A DNA stretch of 64,000 nucleotides, taken from contig NZ_JAAOCA010000020.1 in NCBI RefSeq assembly GCF_014694385.1, positions 54,641 to 118,640 of the forward strand, read 5' to 3'. The notes beneath the pieces are model-generated. The model searched no databases and was not told the DNA's origin. It was given only the letters and a program-made list of their open reading frames with translations. The position numbers and the translations under genes are program-made. This stretch comes from Pseudomonas typographi. GTDB lineage: Bacteria; Pseudomonadota; Gammaproteobacteria; Pseudomonadales; Pseudomonadaceae. Positions 43,175 through 51,227 of this stretch are shown one piece after another (the first letter of the stretch is position 1; every line of letters starts with the position of its first letter).

Positions 43175-44416
43175 ATGCTTAATGGCCTATGGCTGGGGTT
43201 TTTCCTGGTAGCGGCGGTGTCGGCCCTGGGGCAGTGGCTGGTCGCCGGCAACAGTGGCGTTTTCGCGGCGATGGTCGAAAGCATCTTCGCCATGGCCAAG
43301 CTGTCGGTGGAAGTGATGGTGCTGCTGTTCGGCACCCTCACCCTTTGGCTGGGGTTTCTCAAGATCGCCGAAAAAGCCGGCATTGTCGATTGGCTGGCCA
43401 AGGTGCTTGGCCCGCTGTTCACCCGCTTGATGCCGGAAGTGCCGCCCGGCCACCCCGCCCTTGGGCTGATCACCCTTAACTTTGCCGCCAACGGCCTGGG
43501 CTTGGACAACGCCGCCACGCCCATTGGCCTGAAGGCCATGCGCGCGCTGCAAAGCCTGAACCCCAGCGCCACCGTGGCCAGCAATGCGCAAATCCTTTTT
43601 TTGGTGCTTAACGCGTCGTCGTTAACGCTGCTGCCGGTGAGCATCTTCATGTACCGCGCCCAGCAAGGCGCACAAGACCCCACCCTGGTGTTCCTGCCGA
43701 TATTGCTGGCCACCAGTTGCTCCACCGTGGTGGGCCTGCTCAGCGTGGCGGTGATGCAGCGCCTGCGCTTGTGGGACCGGGTAGTGCTGGCCTACCTGAT
43801 CCCTGGGGCGGCGTTGCTGGCGGTGTGCATGGCGTTTCTGGCGACCCTTTCGGCGGTTGCGCTGGCGAGCCTGTCGTCGATCCTGGGTAATGTGACGTTG
43901 TTCGGGCTGATCGTGCTGTTTTTGCTGGTGGGCGCTTGCAAGCGCGTGCCGGTGTACGAAACCTTCATCGAGGGTGCCAAGGAAGGGTTTGAGGTGGCCA
44001 AGAACCTGTTGCCCTACTTGGTCGCCATGCTCTGCGCGGTGGGTGTGCTGCGTGCGTCGGGGGCCCTTGAGCTGCTGCTCGATGGCATTCGCCATGGGGT
44101 GCAATGGGTGGGGCTAGACACCCGCTTTGTCGACGCACTGCCCACGGCGTTGGTCAAGCCGTTCTCTGCCAGCGCCGCGCGCGCCCTGCTCATCGAAACC
44201 ATGCAACACCAAGGTGTGGACAGCTTCCCGGCGCTGGTGGCGGCGACGGTCCAGGGCAGCACTGAAACCACCTTTTATGTGCTGGCGGTGTACTTTGGTG
44301 CGGTGGGCATCCAACGCGCGCGCCATGCCGTGGGTTGCGCCCTGCTCGCGGAGTTCGCCGGGGTGGTGGCGGCGATTGTGGTGAGTTACTGGTTCTTCGG
44401 CTCGGCCCCGGCTTGA
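43175..44416 (+). CDS. Nucleoside-recognition domain membrane protein (SpmA-SpmB fusion-like)
   Basis: 413 aa with about 8-10 membrane segments. Two Gate/nucleoside-recognition domains, at about 40-190 (SVEVMVLLFGTLTLWLGFLKIAEKAG, NFAANGLGLDNAATPIGLKAM) and 250-400 (FIEGAKEGFEVAKNLLPYLVAML, ALVAATVQGSTETTFYVLAVYFG), correspond to Bacillus SpmA and SpmB in one chain. Transport substrate not known. It ends 31 nt inside the convergent DUF5924 gene. Confidence 0.9.
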   Translation: MLNGLWLGFFLVAAVSALGQWLVAGNSGVFAAMVESIFAMAKLSVEVMVLLFGTLTLWLGFLKIAEKAGIVDWLAKVLGPLFTRLMPEVPPGHPALGLITLNFAANGLGLDNAATPIGLKAMRALQSLNPSATVASNAQILFLVLNASSLTLLPVSIFMYRAQQGAQDPTLVFLPILLATSCSTVVGLLSVAVMQRLRLWDRVVLAYLIPGAALLAVCMAFLATLSAVALASLSSILGNVTLFGLIVLFLLVGACKRVPVYETFIEGAKEGFEVAKNLLPYLVAMLCAVGVLRASGALELLLDGIRHGVQWVGLDTRFVDALPTALVKPFSASAARALLIETMQHQGVDSFPALVAATVQGSTETTFYVLAVYFGAVGIQRARHAVGCALLAEFAGVVAAIVVSYWFFGSAPA

Positions 44417-45462
44417 TCGCCATTGGCCGCGGCCGCAGATGCCGCTGAGGCATCCGGGGTGATGGTGAACTTGAGTACGCCAATCAACTGGCCGTCTTCG
44501 GTTTCTACCCGCACCCGCCACGTACCGCTGGGGGCGGCCGGGAAGTTCTGCTTGCGGGTCCAGGCGCGGTAGCCCTCTTGGCGCCCCCCGTGGATATCGA
44601 GGGCAATGCGGTCCATGTCCTTGCCGTTCATTTCCCACACATGATAAATGCGCTCGTCCAGGCCGCGTGGGGCGTTGATCGCGGTGTAGGCGTAAACGCC
44701 GCTGCGCGCCTGGGCCACGGTGAGCGTGGTAATGCCTTCGCCGTGGGTGCGGGTTTGGTTGTCCAGGTCTTGGGTAATGGCGTCTTCGGTCATCCACAGG
44801 GTCGCTGGCGGTACCCACGTGCGCAGTAGCCAGCCGGCACCACCGGCGGCCAGGGTGGCCGCTACCAGCAGAAGCCCACGGCGCCAGGTATGAATGGGAA
44901 AGCTGCTGGCAAGGCTGGGGAACGACAACAACATGGCGGTGCCCAGTGCCAGCTTGAAGCTTTGCGACGTGGTCAGGTGCAGGATAATCGGCAGCGCCGT
45001 GAGCATTGCGGCGAACAAGGTCAAGGTGTGCAACGCCAGGAACAGCCAGCGCCGCGGCGCGAGCCAATGGTAATACAGCGGGTCGATGATCGACACCAGC
45101 CCAGCCAGGCCCAAGATCCCGGTGAAAACCCATTGGCCGCTGTTCCAACTGGTGGTGATGAAAAAGAACGGCAGCACGAAGAACAGGCTTTCCTGGTGGA
45201 TCATCTGCGTCAGGTAGCGCAGCACCGAGGCGGGGATATCCCGTTTGAAGTACCGGCTGAACAGTTGGGTAACGGTGTTCTCGACCATCAGCCAGGCCCA
45301 ACTGACCAGCAGCACGATGGCCACGGGGGTCGCCAGGTGGGCTTGGCGGTCGACCAGGATAAAACTGCCCAGCCCCGAGCAAAAGCCGAACAAGGCCACC
45401 ACCCCGGGGTAGCGCTTGATCAGGGCGATAATGCGAAAAACGATGGGTGGCAGTGGCTTCAT
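44386..45462 (-). CDS. DUF5924/DUF2914 membrane protein
   Basis: 358 aa. N-terminal half with about seven hydrophobic segments (15-220), then a C-terminal soluble domain (about 245-340) of DUF2914 type: VAQARSGVYAYTAINAPRGLDERIYHVWEMNGKD and GYRAWTRKQNFPAAPSGTWRVRVETEDGQLIG. Ends in a low-complexity Ala-rich tail. Function unknown; the soluble domain looks like an immunoglobulin-like periplasmic module. Its 3' end overlaps the convergent gene by 31 nt. Confidence 0.85.
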   Translation of the reverse strand: MKPLPPIVFRIIALIKRYPGVVALFGFCSGLGSFILVDRQAHLATPVAIVLLVSWAWLMVENTVTQLFSRYFKRDIPASVLRYLTQMIHQESLFFVLPFFFITTSWNSGQWVFTGILGLAGLVSIIDPLYYHWLAPRRWLFLALHTLTLFAAMLTALPIILHLTTSQSFKLALGTAMLLSFPSLASSFPIHTWRRGLLLVAATLAAGGAGWLLRTWVPPATLWMTEDAITQDLDNQTRTHGEGITTLTVAQARSGVYAYTAINAPRGLDERIYHVWEMNGKDMDRIALDIHGGRQEGYRAWTRKQNFPAAPSGTWRVRVETEDGQLIGVLKFTITPDASAASAAAANGDQAGAEPKNQ

Positions 45463-45529
45463 ACAGTATTAGGCGGCCAGTAAGAGCGCAGAGGATACCG
45501 GGTTGGCTGCGGCGCCGCTCGCCCGCCGG

Positions 45530-46921
45530 TCATCGGCGCCGGCGGTACAGCCACGCGGCGCCAACCAGCAACAAGGCACCCAATGCCAGCCAGGGGCCCG
45601 TGTACAGCGCGGTTTGCAACTGGCCATAGCTCACCAGGGGCTGCTCCACCCGTACATAGCCGGGGTCGGCCAGCATCCGCCGCAGGGCATCGCTGGCGTG
45701 TTCGAAGGTCACCCCGCGCAAGGCTGCGGTGGGGTCGGCGAAATGGCCATCTTCGTAGTCGGCCAGCGACTGCCAATAGTAATCGGCCAAGGCACTGTTG
45801 CCCTGCACCGCCCAGGCCTGATGGGCAATGGTGGCGCGTTTGAGGCGTTCGAACGTGGGCCGGTCCAGGCCATGCTGGCGCAGGCCTTCGAGCACCTGCG
45901 CCATGGCTTGGCGCGCGGCGGATACATCGGCGCGGTCAAGGTCGGCGTTCAGGCTCATCAGCGTGCTTTCGCCAAAACCCTCGTTGGCGCTCCAGGGCCC
46001 ATACGAAAGGCCGCGCTTGAGGCGCAGTTCATTGTAAAGCAGCCAATCGAAGTAGCTTTGCAGCACATCCCAGGTAGGCGGCGGCACGTTGTCTGGCAAA
46101 TCCGGCTCGTTGAAGTACCAGTGTAAGGTCGCCGCATCCCCCACCCAGCCGCTGTAAAGGGTACGGTAGCGCGCGGCGGGTTTCGCTTTTAGCGTGGCGG
46201 GCGGGTGGTCGCTCGGCTCAACTGGTTCGAGGTCGCCAAAGGCCCGTTCCAGATAAGCGGGCAGCAGTTTGTCGAGGTCGCCGACCACGATCAGTGTCAT
46301 GTTGTTAGGTGCATACCATTGCCGGCGCAGGTTGTTGACCTGGTCAAGGGTCAGGCCGCTGGGCGAGGCACGGTCAGCGCATTTTAGGCCCATCTCCACC
46401 GCTAGCCCCTCGCTGGCGCCGCGGGCCAGGCCCTGGTGGTCCAGCCAGCGCTGCAGGTGTGAATACTGGCCGCCGTCTTCTCGCTCAACGATCTTGCGCG
46501 CGGTTTCGAGGGTGGCTTCATCGAACCGGGTTCGGGTGATGATAGCCAACAGCAGGTCCAGCGCCTTGCGCTGGTTGGGCGCCGGTGCTTCGACCACGAA
46601 GGTGGTGTCGGTGTCGCTGGTGAAGGCGTTCCACTCCCCGCCCAGTTCCTGCATGCGCCGTTCCAGGCCGGCTTCGCCTTCGGCGTCGAGGCCGCTGAAC
46701 ATGAGGTGTTCGAGCAGGTGCGGCAGCTCTTGGGTGGCGCAGGGGAAATCATCGAAACCCACGCCCACGACCAGGCGGATGGCCACGTGGCCTTTTTCCG
46801 TGCTGGGCTTGAGCAGTAATTGCATGCCGTTGGGCAACAGGTAGCCTTCGACTTGCAGGCGATCGGCGGCGGCACCGGGCAGTGACAAGCCGAGCAGGAG
46901 AAACAACAGCAAACAACGCAT
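45530..46921 (-). CDS. Membrane-anchored M16 family zinc protease
   Basis: 463 aa from the ATG at 46921 with a signal peptide (MRCLLLFLLLGLSLPGAAA). The inverted zinc motif H68-x2-E71-H72 is in ELPHLLEHLMF and the third ligand Glu lies in ETARKIVERE. A second, inactive M16_C domain follows (DQVNNLRRQWYAPNNMTLIVVGDLDKLLPAYL). The C terminus has one membrane segment and RRRR, which would anchor the protease in the inner membrane facing the periplasm. Pseudomonas M16 proteins are often secreted or paired with an inactive partner; none is next to this one. Confidence 0.9.
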   Translation of the reverse strand: MRCLLLFLLLGLSLPGAAADRLQVEGYLLPNGMQLLLKPSTEKGHVAIRLVVGVGFDDFPCATQELPHLLEHLMFSGLDAEGEAGLERRMQELGGEWNAFTSDTDTTFVVEAPAPNQRKALDLLLAIITRTRFDEATLETARKIVEREDGGQYSHLQRWLDHQGLARGASEGLAVEMGLKCADRASPSGLTLDQVNNLRRQWYAPNNMTLIVVGDLDKLLPAYLERAFGDLEPVEPSDHPPATLKAKPAARYRTLYSGWVGDAATLHWYFNEPDLPDNVPPPTWDVLQSYFDWLLYNELRLKRGLSYGPWSANEGFGESTLMSLNADLDRADVSAARQAMAQVLEGLRQHGLDRPTFERLKRATIAHQAWAVQGNSALADYYWQSLADYEDGHFADPTAALRGVTFEHASDALRRMLADPGYVRVEQPLVSYGQLQTALYTGPWLALGALLLVGAAWLYRRRR

Positions 46922-46998
46922 GCGAGCTTCCTTGCTGGAACCGTTAAAGCCTACGCCATGCGTGGCCCAGTTAACAGATTGTACCCCGGCGTGGCGGT

Positions 46999-48648
46999 TC
47001 AAGGCGCCTCATGGGCGGCCTCGGGCAGCAGCGCGCCGGTGTCGGAAGCACCCAGTACGGCGTAAGCACTAGCGCAGAACAGCGAGTTCAAGCGCTTCAT
47101 ATCGGCAATCAACTCCAGGTGCAGCGAGCTGGTTTCCAGGCTTTGCAATACCCCACGCTGCAAGCGGCTCACATGGGTATGGGTCAGCCGGCGTTCCTGG
47201 GCGCGGAAGCGGCGTTTTTCCTTGAGCAACTGGCGGGCGCTTTCCGGGTCGGCGCTCAGATACACGTTAAGCCCCAGGCGCAAGTTAGCCATCAGTTGTG
47301 TGTGCAGGCCGGCCAGCTCTTCAAGCCCCACTTCGGAGAACGAGCGCCGCTGTGAGGTTTTCTGCTGCTGGACCTTGCGCAGCATTCGCTCGATCAGGTC
47401 GCTGGCCAGGTTAAGGTTCACCGCCAACTCGATGGTTTCAGCCCAGCGCTGGCTGTCGCGTTCGCCCAGGTCTTCGCGTGGCATTTTCGCCAGGTACAGC
47501 TTTACCGCGCTGTAGAGCGCTTCGGCCTCATCGCCAAGGGCCCGCAATTCTTGGGTTACAGCGGTTTGCTTGCCGCGCAGCACGTTGAGCATTTGCTCAA
47601 GCATGTGCTCTACGATGTCACCGATACGCAGGGTTTCCCGGGTGGCGTTGGCCAGGGCCAGGCTGGGGGTGTCGAGCGCTGCCGGGTCCAGATGCTTGGG
47701 GCCTTTTTGGCCTTGCGGTTCGGCGCGCGCTTGCAACAGGGCCTTGCACAGCCGCGCCATGGGCCCGGTGGTGGGCAGCAACAGTAGGCAACGCAGCGTG
47801 TTGTAGCAAACGTGAAAGCCGATCACCATGGTTTGCGCGTCGTAGTTCAGGGCGTCGATCCAGTGAACCAGGGGGCTGAGCACTGGGATCACCACCAGCA
47901 GGCCGATCAACTTGTACAGCAGGCTGCCCAAGGCCACTTGGCGCCCAGGGGTGTTCTGCATGTTGGTCGAGATGAACGCCAGCAGGCCACTGCCGATATT
48001 CGCCCCGATGACCAAGCCTATGGCCACCGGCAGGCTGATCACCCCAGCCTCGGCCAAGGTGGCCGTTAGTAGCACAGCGGCCAGGCTCGAATACGACACC
48101 ATGGCAAACATCGCACCTACCAGCGCGTCGAGCAGAATGTCGCCGGTCAGCGAGGCGAACAGCACCTTCACGCCCTGGGCATGGGTAATGGGTGTGGCGG
48201 CTTCTACGATCAGTTGCAATGCGAGGATGATCAACCCCAGCCCAATGCTCACGCGGCCCAGTTGGCCGGCCCGGGTTTGCTTGCGCGAGAGGAAGAAGAT
48301 GACGCCGAGGAAAATCAGCATCGGCGATAGCCATGACAGGTCCAGGGTCAGCACCCTCGACATCAAGGCCGTACCCACATCGGCACCGAGCATGATGGTC
48401 AATGCTGGCACCAGGCCCATCAACCCCTGGCCCACGAACGATGTGGTCAGCATCGCGGTAGCGTTGCTGCTTTGCACCACAGCCGTGACCAAAATACCCG
48501 CGATAAAGGCCAGCGGGCGTTTGTTCATGTTTTGCCCGAGCAACCGGCGCAAGGCGGTGCCGTATACACGCAAGATACCGGTACGGACGATGTGCGTACC
48601 CCAGATCAATAGGGCCACCGCGGAAAGCAGGTTGAGCAAGGTCAGCAT
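46999..48648 (-). CDS. Na/Pi cotransporter family protein with PhoU-like C terminus
   Basis: 549 aa from the ATG at 48648 (the frame extends to 48723). Two NptA/PNaS repeats with the QSSNATAMLTTSFVGQGL signature (about 60-80) and SYSSLAAVLLTATLAEAG (about 185-205), about nine membrane segments, then a PhoU-like helical domain (about 335-530). Exports or imports phosphate with sodium; the PhoU-like part may control it. Confidence 0.93.
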   Translation of the reverse strand: MLTLLNLLSAVALLIWGTHIVRTGILRVYGTALRRLLGQNMNKRPLAFIAGILVTAVVQSSNATAMLTTSFVGQGLMGLVPALTIMLGADVGTALMSRVLTLDLSWLSPMLIFLGVIFFLSRKQTRAGQLGRVSIGLGLIILALQLIVEAATPITHAQGVKVLFASLTGDILLDALVGAMFAMVSYSSLAAVLLTATLAEAGVISLPVAIGLVIGANIGSGLLAFISTNMQNTPGRQVALGSLLYKLIGLLVVIPVLSPLVHWIDALNYDAQTMVIGFHVCYNTLRCLLLLPTTGPMARLCKALLQARAEPQGQKGPKHLDPAALDTPSLALANATRETLRIGDIVEHMLEQMLNVLRGKQTAVTQELRALGDEAEALYSAVKLYLAKMPREDLGERDSQRWAETIELAVNLNLASDLIERMLRKVQQQKTSQRRSFSEVGLEELAGLHTQLMANLRLGLNVYLSADPESARQLLKEKRRFRAQERRLTHTHVSRLQRGVLQSLETSSLHLELIADMKRLNSLFCASAYAVLGASDTGALLPEAAHEAP

Positions 48649-48736
48649 AACTGGCGGCCTCCCTGTTGCTCGCGAAGCGGATGTGCTGAATGGTAGTGCT
48701 GTTGTATGGACAACTGCCAGCATGGCACAGCTTCGA

Positions 48737-48752
48737 TTTATTTTGAAATAAA
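48737..48752. promoter_or_regulatory. AT-rich palindrome TTTATTT-TG-AAATAAA
   Basis: A perfect 7-bp inverted repeat 89 bp upstream of the Na/Pi transporter start, in the 153-bp gap after the TerC gene. Possible operator or -10 region; no known box matched. Confidence 0.4.
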
Positions 48753-48801
48753 ACTGTAGTCACATTTGGGCGGGGGGCCACGGCCCGCGCGGTGCCGTGG
48801 G

Positions 48802-49533
48802 TCAAACCGGCTTTTTTCGTTTGGCCGCTCGGGTGCGCATGCGGATGTTCACCGCCTCGACCGCCAACGAGAACACCATGGCAAAGTAAACGTAGCCCTT
48901 GGGCACGTGCACGTCGAATGCATCGGCGATCAATACCGTACCGACCACCAGCAAAAATGAGAGTGCAAGCATCTTCAGCGAAGGGTGCTGATCGATGAAC
49001 CCGCTAATGGTCCCGGAAGCCAGCATCATCACCAGCACCGCCACCACGATGGCCGCGATCATCACCGGTACATGCGACACCATGCCTACCGCGGTGATGA
49101 CCGAATCCAGCGAGAACACAATGTCGATGATCGCGATCTGAACGATGGTCAGCCAGAAATTGCCGCCTTTGCCTGTAGGTTGGCCGTCGCCTCCCTCTTC
49201 GCCTTCCATGCCGTGGTAGATCTCTTGGGCGCTTTTCCACAACAGAAACAAACCGCCGAAGAACAGGATCAGGTCGCGCCCCGAAATGCCCTGGCCGAAG
49301 GCTTCGAACAGGTCGGCCGTAAGGCGCATGATCCAGGTGATCGACAGCAACAGCAAAATACGCGTGACCATGGCCAAGGCGAGGCCGAATAGCCGGGTGC
49401 GGGCCTGCATGTGTTTGGGCATGCGGCTGACCAGGATCGAAATCATGATGATGTTATCGATGCCCAGCACGATTTCCAGGGCGGTCAACGTGAAGAAGGC
49501 AACCCAGAGTTCGGGGCTCGTCAGCCATTGCAT
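48802..49533 (-). CDS. TerC family integral membrane protein (YgdQ-like)
   Basis: 243 aa with seven hydrophobic segments. Family residues: ALEIVLGIDNIIMISIL (about 19-35) and IDIVFSLDSVITAVGMV (about 135-151), both with the conserved acidic positions in membrane helices. TerC-type proteins are linked to manganese export or metal homeostasis; tellurite resistance is not implied. Separated by 73 nt from the CitMHS gene upstream on the same strand. Confidence 0.93.
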   Translation of the reverse strand: MQWLTSPELWVAFFTLTALEIVLGIDNIIMISILVSRMPKHMQARTRLFGLALAMVTRILLLLSITWIMRLTADLFEAFGQGISGRDLILFFGGLFLLWKSAQEIYHGMEGEEGGDGQPTGKGGNFWLTIVQIAIIDIVFSLDSVITAVGMVSHVPVMIAAIVVAVLVMMLASGTISGFIDQHPSLKMLALSFLLVVGTVLIADAFDVHVPKGYVYFAMVFSLAVEAVNIRMRTRAAKRKKPV

Positions 49534-49606
49534 AAGTTGTTCCTGTTACTGAGTAAGGGGCCAGCGCGGGGCGCTGGCGCATAGGTGAGCATGCTGCGCC
49601 GTCGTG

Positions 49607-50914
49607 TCATTGACTGCCCAGCAGGGGGAAAATCCCCATCAGCAACGCGGCGGCTGTGATGCACAGGCATATCAACACTGCCCATTTGAGGGTGAACCGC
49701 TGGTGGTCACCGAATTCGATGCCGGCCAGCGCCACCAGCAGATAGGTGGAGGGCACCAGCGGGCTGAGCAAGTGCACCGGTTGGCCGATGATAGAAGCAC
49801 GGGCCATCTCGACCGGGGTGATGCCGTAATGGGCCGCCGCGTCGGCCAACACCGGCAGCACGCCATAGTAGAAGGCATCGTTGGACATGAAAAAGGTGAA
49901 AGGCATGCTCACCAAGGCGGTGATCACGGCCAAGTAAGGCCCCATGTTGTCGGGAATCACCGCAAGCAGGCTCTTGGACATGGCATCGACCATGCCAGTG
50001 CCGGCGAGGATGCCGGTGAAGATGCCCGCGGCAAAGATCAGCCCCACCACGGCCAGTACGCTGCCGGCATGGGCGGCGATGCGATCTTTCTGTGCTTGCA
50101 GGCAGGGGTAATTGACGATCATCGCGATACTGAAGGCGATCATGAACAGCACCGGCAGGGGCAATAGGCCGTTGATCAACGCCACCATCAGTAACAGCGT
50201 CAGGGCCGCGTTGAACCAGATCAGTTTCGGCCGGCGCGCCTCGGGGAACTGCGACACGCTGATTTCGCTGTGCTCGTTGGCAGTGTCGGGCAGCTTGAGT
50301 TCGCCCAGGCGCGCCCGTTCGCGTTTGCCGTACCACCAAGCGATGGTAAGGATGCTCACCACCCCCGCGAGCATGGCCGGGATCATCGGCACGAAGATAT
50401 CGGACGGGTCGACGTGCAGTGCGCTGGCGGCGCGGGCAGTCGGGCCACCCCAAGGGGTCATGTTCATGACGCCGCCGGCGAGGATGATCAGCCCGGCCAT
50501 CAGCCGCGCATTCATGCCAAGGCGTTGGTACAGCGGCAGCAAGGCGGCGCAGCAGATCATGTAAGTGGTGGCGCCGTCACCGTCCAGCGACACTACCAGG
50601 GCCAGCACGGCGGTGCCGACGGATACCTTCAGCGGGTCACCCTGGACCAGTTTCAGGATTTTGCGCACGGCCGGGTCGAACAACCCGGAGTCGATCATCA
50701 GCGCGAAATAAAGGATGGCGAACATCAGCATCACCCCGGTGGGGGCGAGTTTGCTGATACCGTCGAGCATCATCGGGCCGATCTTCGTCGCGAAACCACC
50801 GAACAGGGCGAACAAAATCGGGATGATGATCAGCGCGATCAGTGCCGAAAGGCGCTGGGTCATGATCAGGAACATAAAGGTGATGACCATGGCGAAGCCA
50901 AGGAACGTCAGCAT
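49607..50914 (-). CDS. CitMHS family citrate-metal/H+ symporter
   Basis: 435-aa secondary transporter with 11-12 membrane segments. CitMHS features: FSALIALIIIPILFALFGGF-like N terminus, LVVSLDGDGATTYMICCAALLPLY (about 109-132), GVMNMTPWGGPTARAASAL and MSNDAFYYGVLPVLADAA. These carry citrate complexed with Mg or Ca. Some homologues import other tricarboxylates. No citrate two-component system is adjacent. Confidence 0.93.
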   Translation of the reverse strand: MLTFLGFAMVITFMFLIMTQRLSALIALIIIPILFALFGGFATKIGPMMLDGISKLAPTGVMLMFAILYFALMIDSGLFDPAVRKILKLVQGDPLKVSVGTAVLALVVSLDGDGATTYMICCAALLPLYQRLGMNARLMAGLIILAGGVMNMTPWGGPTARAASALHVDPSDIFVPMIPAMLAGVVSILTIAWWYGKRERARLGELKLPDTANEHSEISVSQFPEARRPKLIWFNAALTLLLMVALINGLLPLPVLFMIAFSIAMIVNYPCLQAQKDRIAAHAGSVLAVVGLIFAAGIFTGILAGTGMVDAMSKSLLAVIPDNMGPYLAVITALVSMPFTFFMSNDAFYYGVLPVLADAAAHYGITPVEMARASIIGQPVHLLSPLVPSTYLLVALAGIEFGDHQRFTLKWAVLICLCITAAALLMGIFPLLGSQ

Positions 50915-51227
50915 GGCGGTGCTCCAGGGGTGGCGCGCAGCAGGGTCAGCGCGGCGAGCGAGGCGGCTGGAGGGATGGGGCGGCGTTGCGAAGGGCGTGC
51001 GAGGGCATCAGGTCACCATTGTTTTTGTTGGGTACCGGTCTGCTGCCGGTAGGTGCGGCTGATATTAGGGGCTTTAGCTTTCGGCAACCTTTCGGCTGCC
51101 GGTGTGGTGTTTCAGATGTTCGCATGAGAATGGACGCGTGAATTTTATTGTCGGGCGAGAAGCGGCAACGCAGCGCGCAGCAAAAAGGCGCCGTGAACAT
51201 TGTGCAGCCAACTTCTGAAACACCGCA
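50915..51227. other. Noncoding region between CitMHS gene and DUF4105 stop
   Basis: 313 bp. The part next to 50914 carries the CitMHS promoter and a GGAGC ribosome site on the minus strand. The part at 51103-51227 is a repeat element described separately. No gene seen. Confidence 0.5.
51103..51227. repeat. 125-bp element with 18-nt terminal inverted repeats
   Basis: Left arm 51103-51120 and right arm 51210-51227 are inverted copies agreeing in 16 of 18 positions (right arm reads TGCGGTGTTTCAGAAGTT on the minus strand). The right arm ends at the last base before the DUF4105 stop. The 89-bp interior has no ORF. Arms resemble those at 16735-16780. Size and layout are like a MITE or REP doublet; no target duplication was identified. 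Confidence 0.5.

Noticed and set aside
48649..48801. Pho box upstream of the Na/Pi transporter
   Set aside because: Only a weak CTGTAGTCACAT match was seen, without a second repeat at 11-bp spacing.
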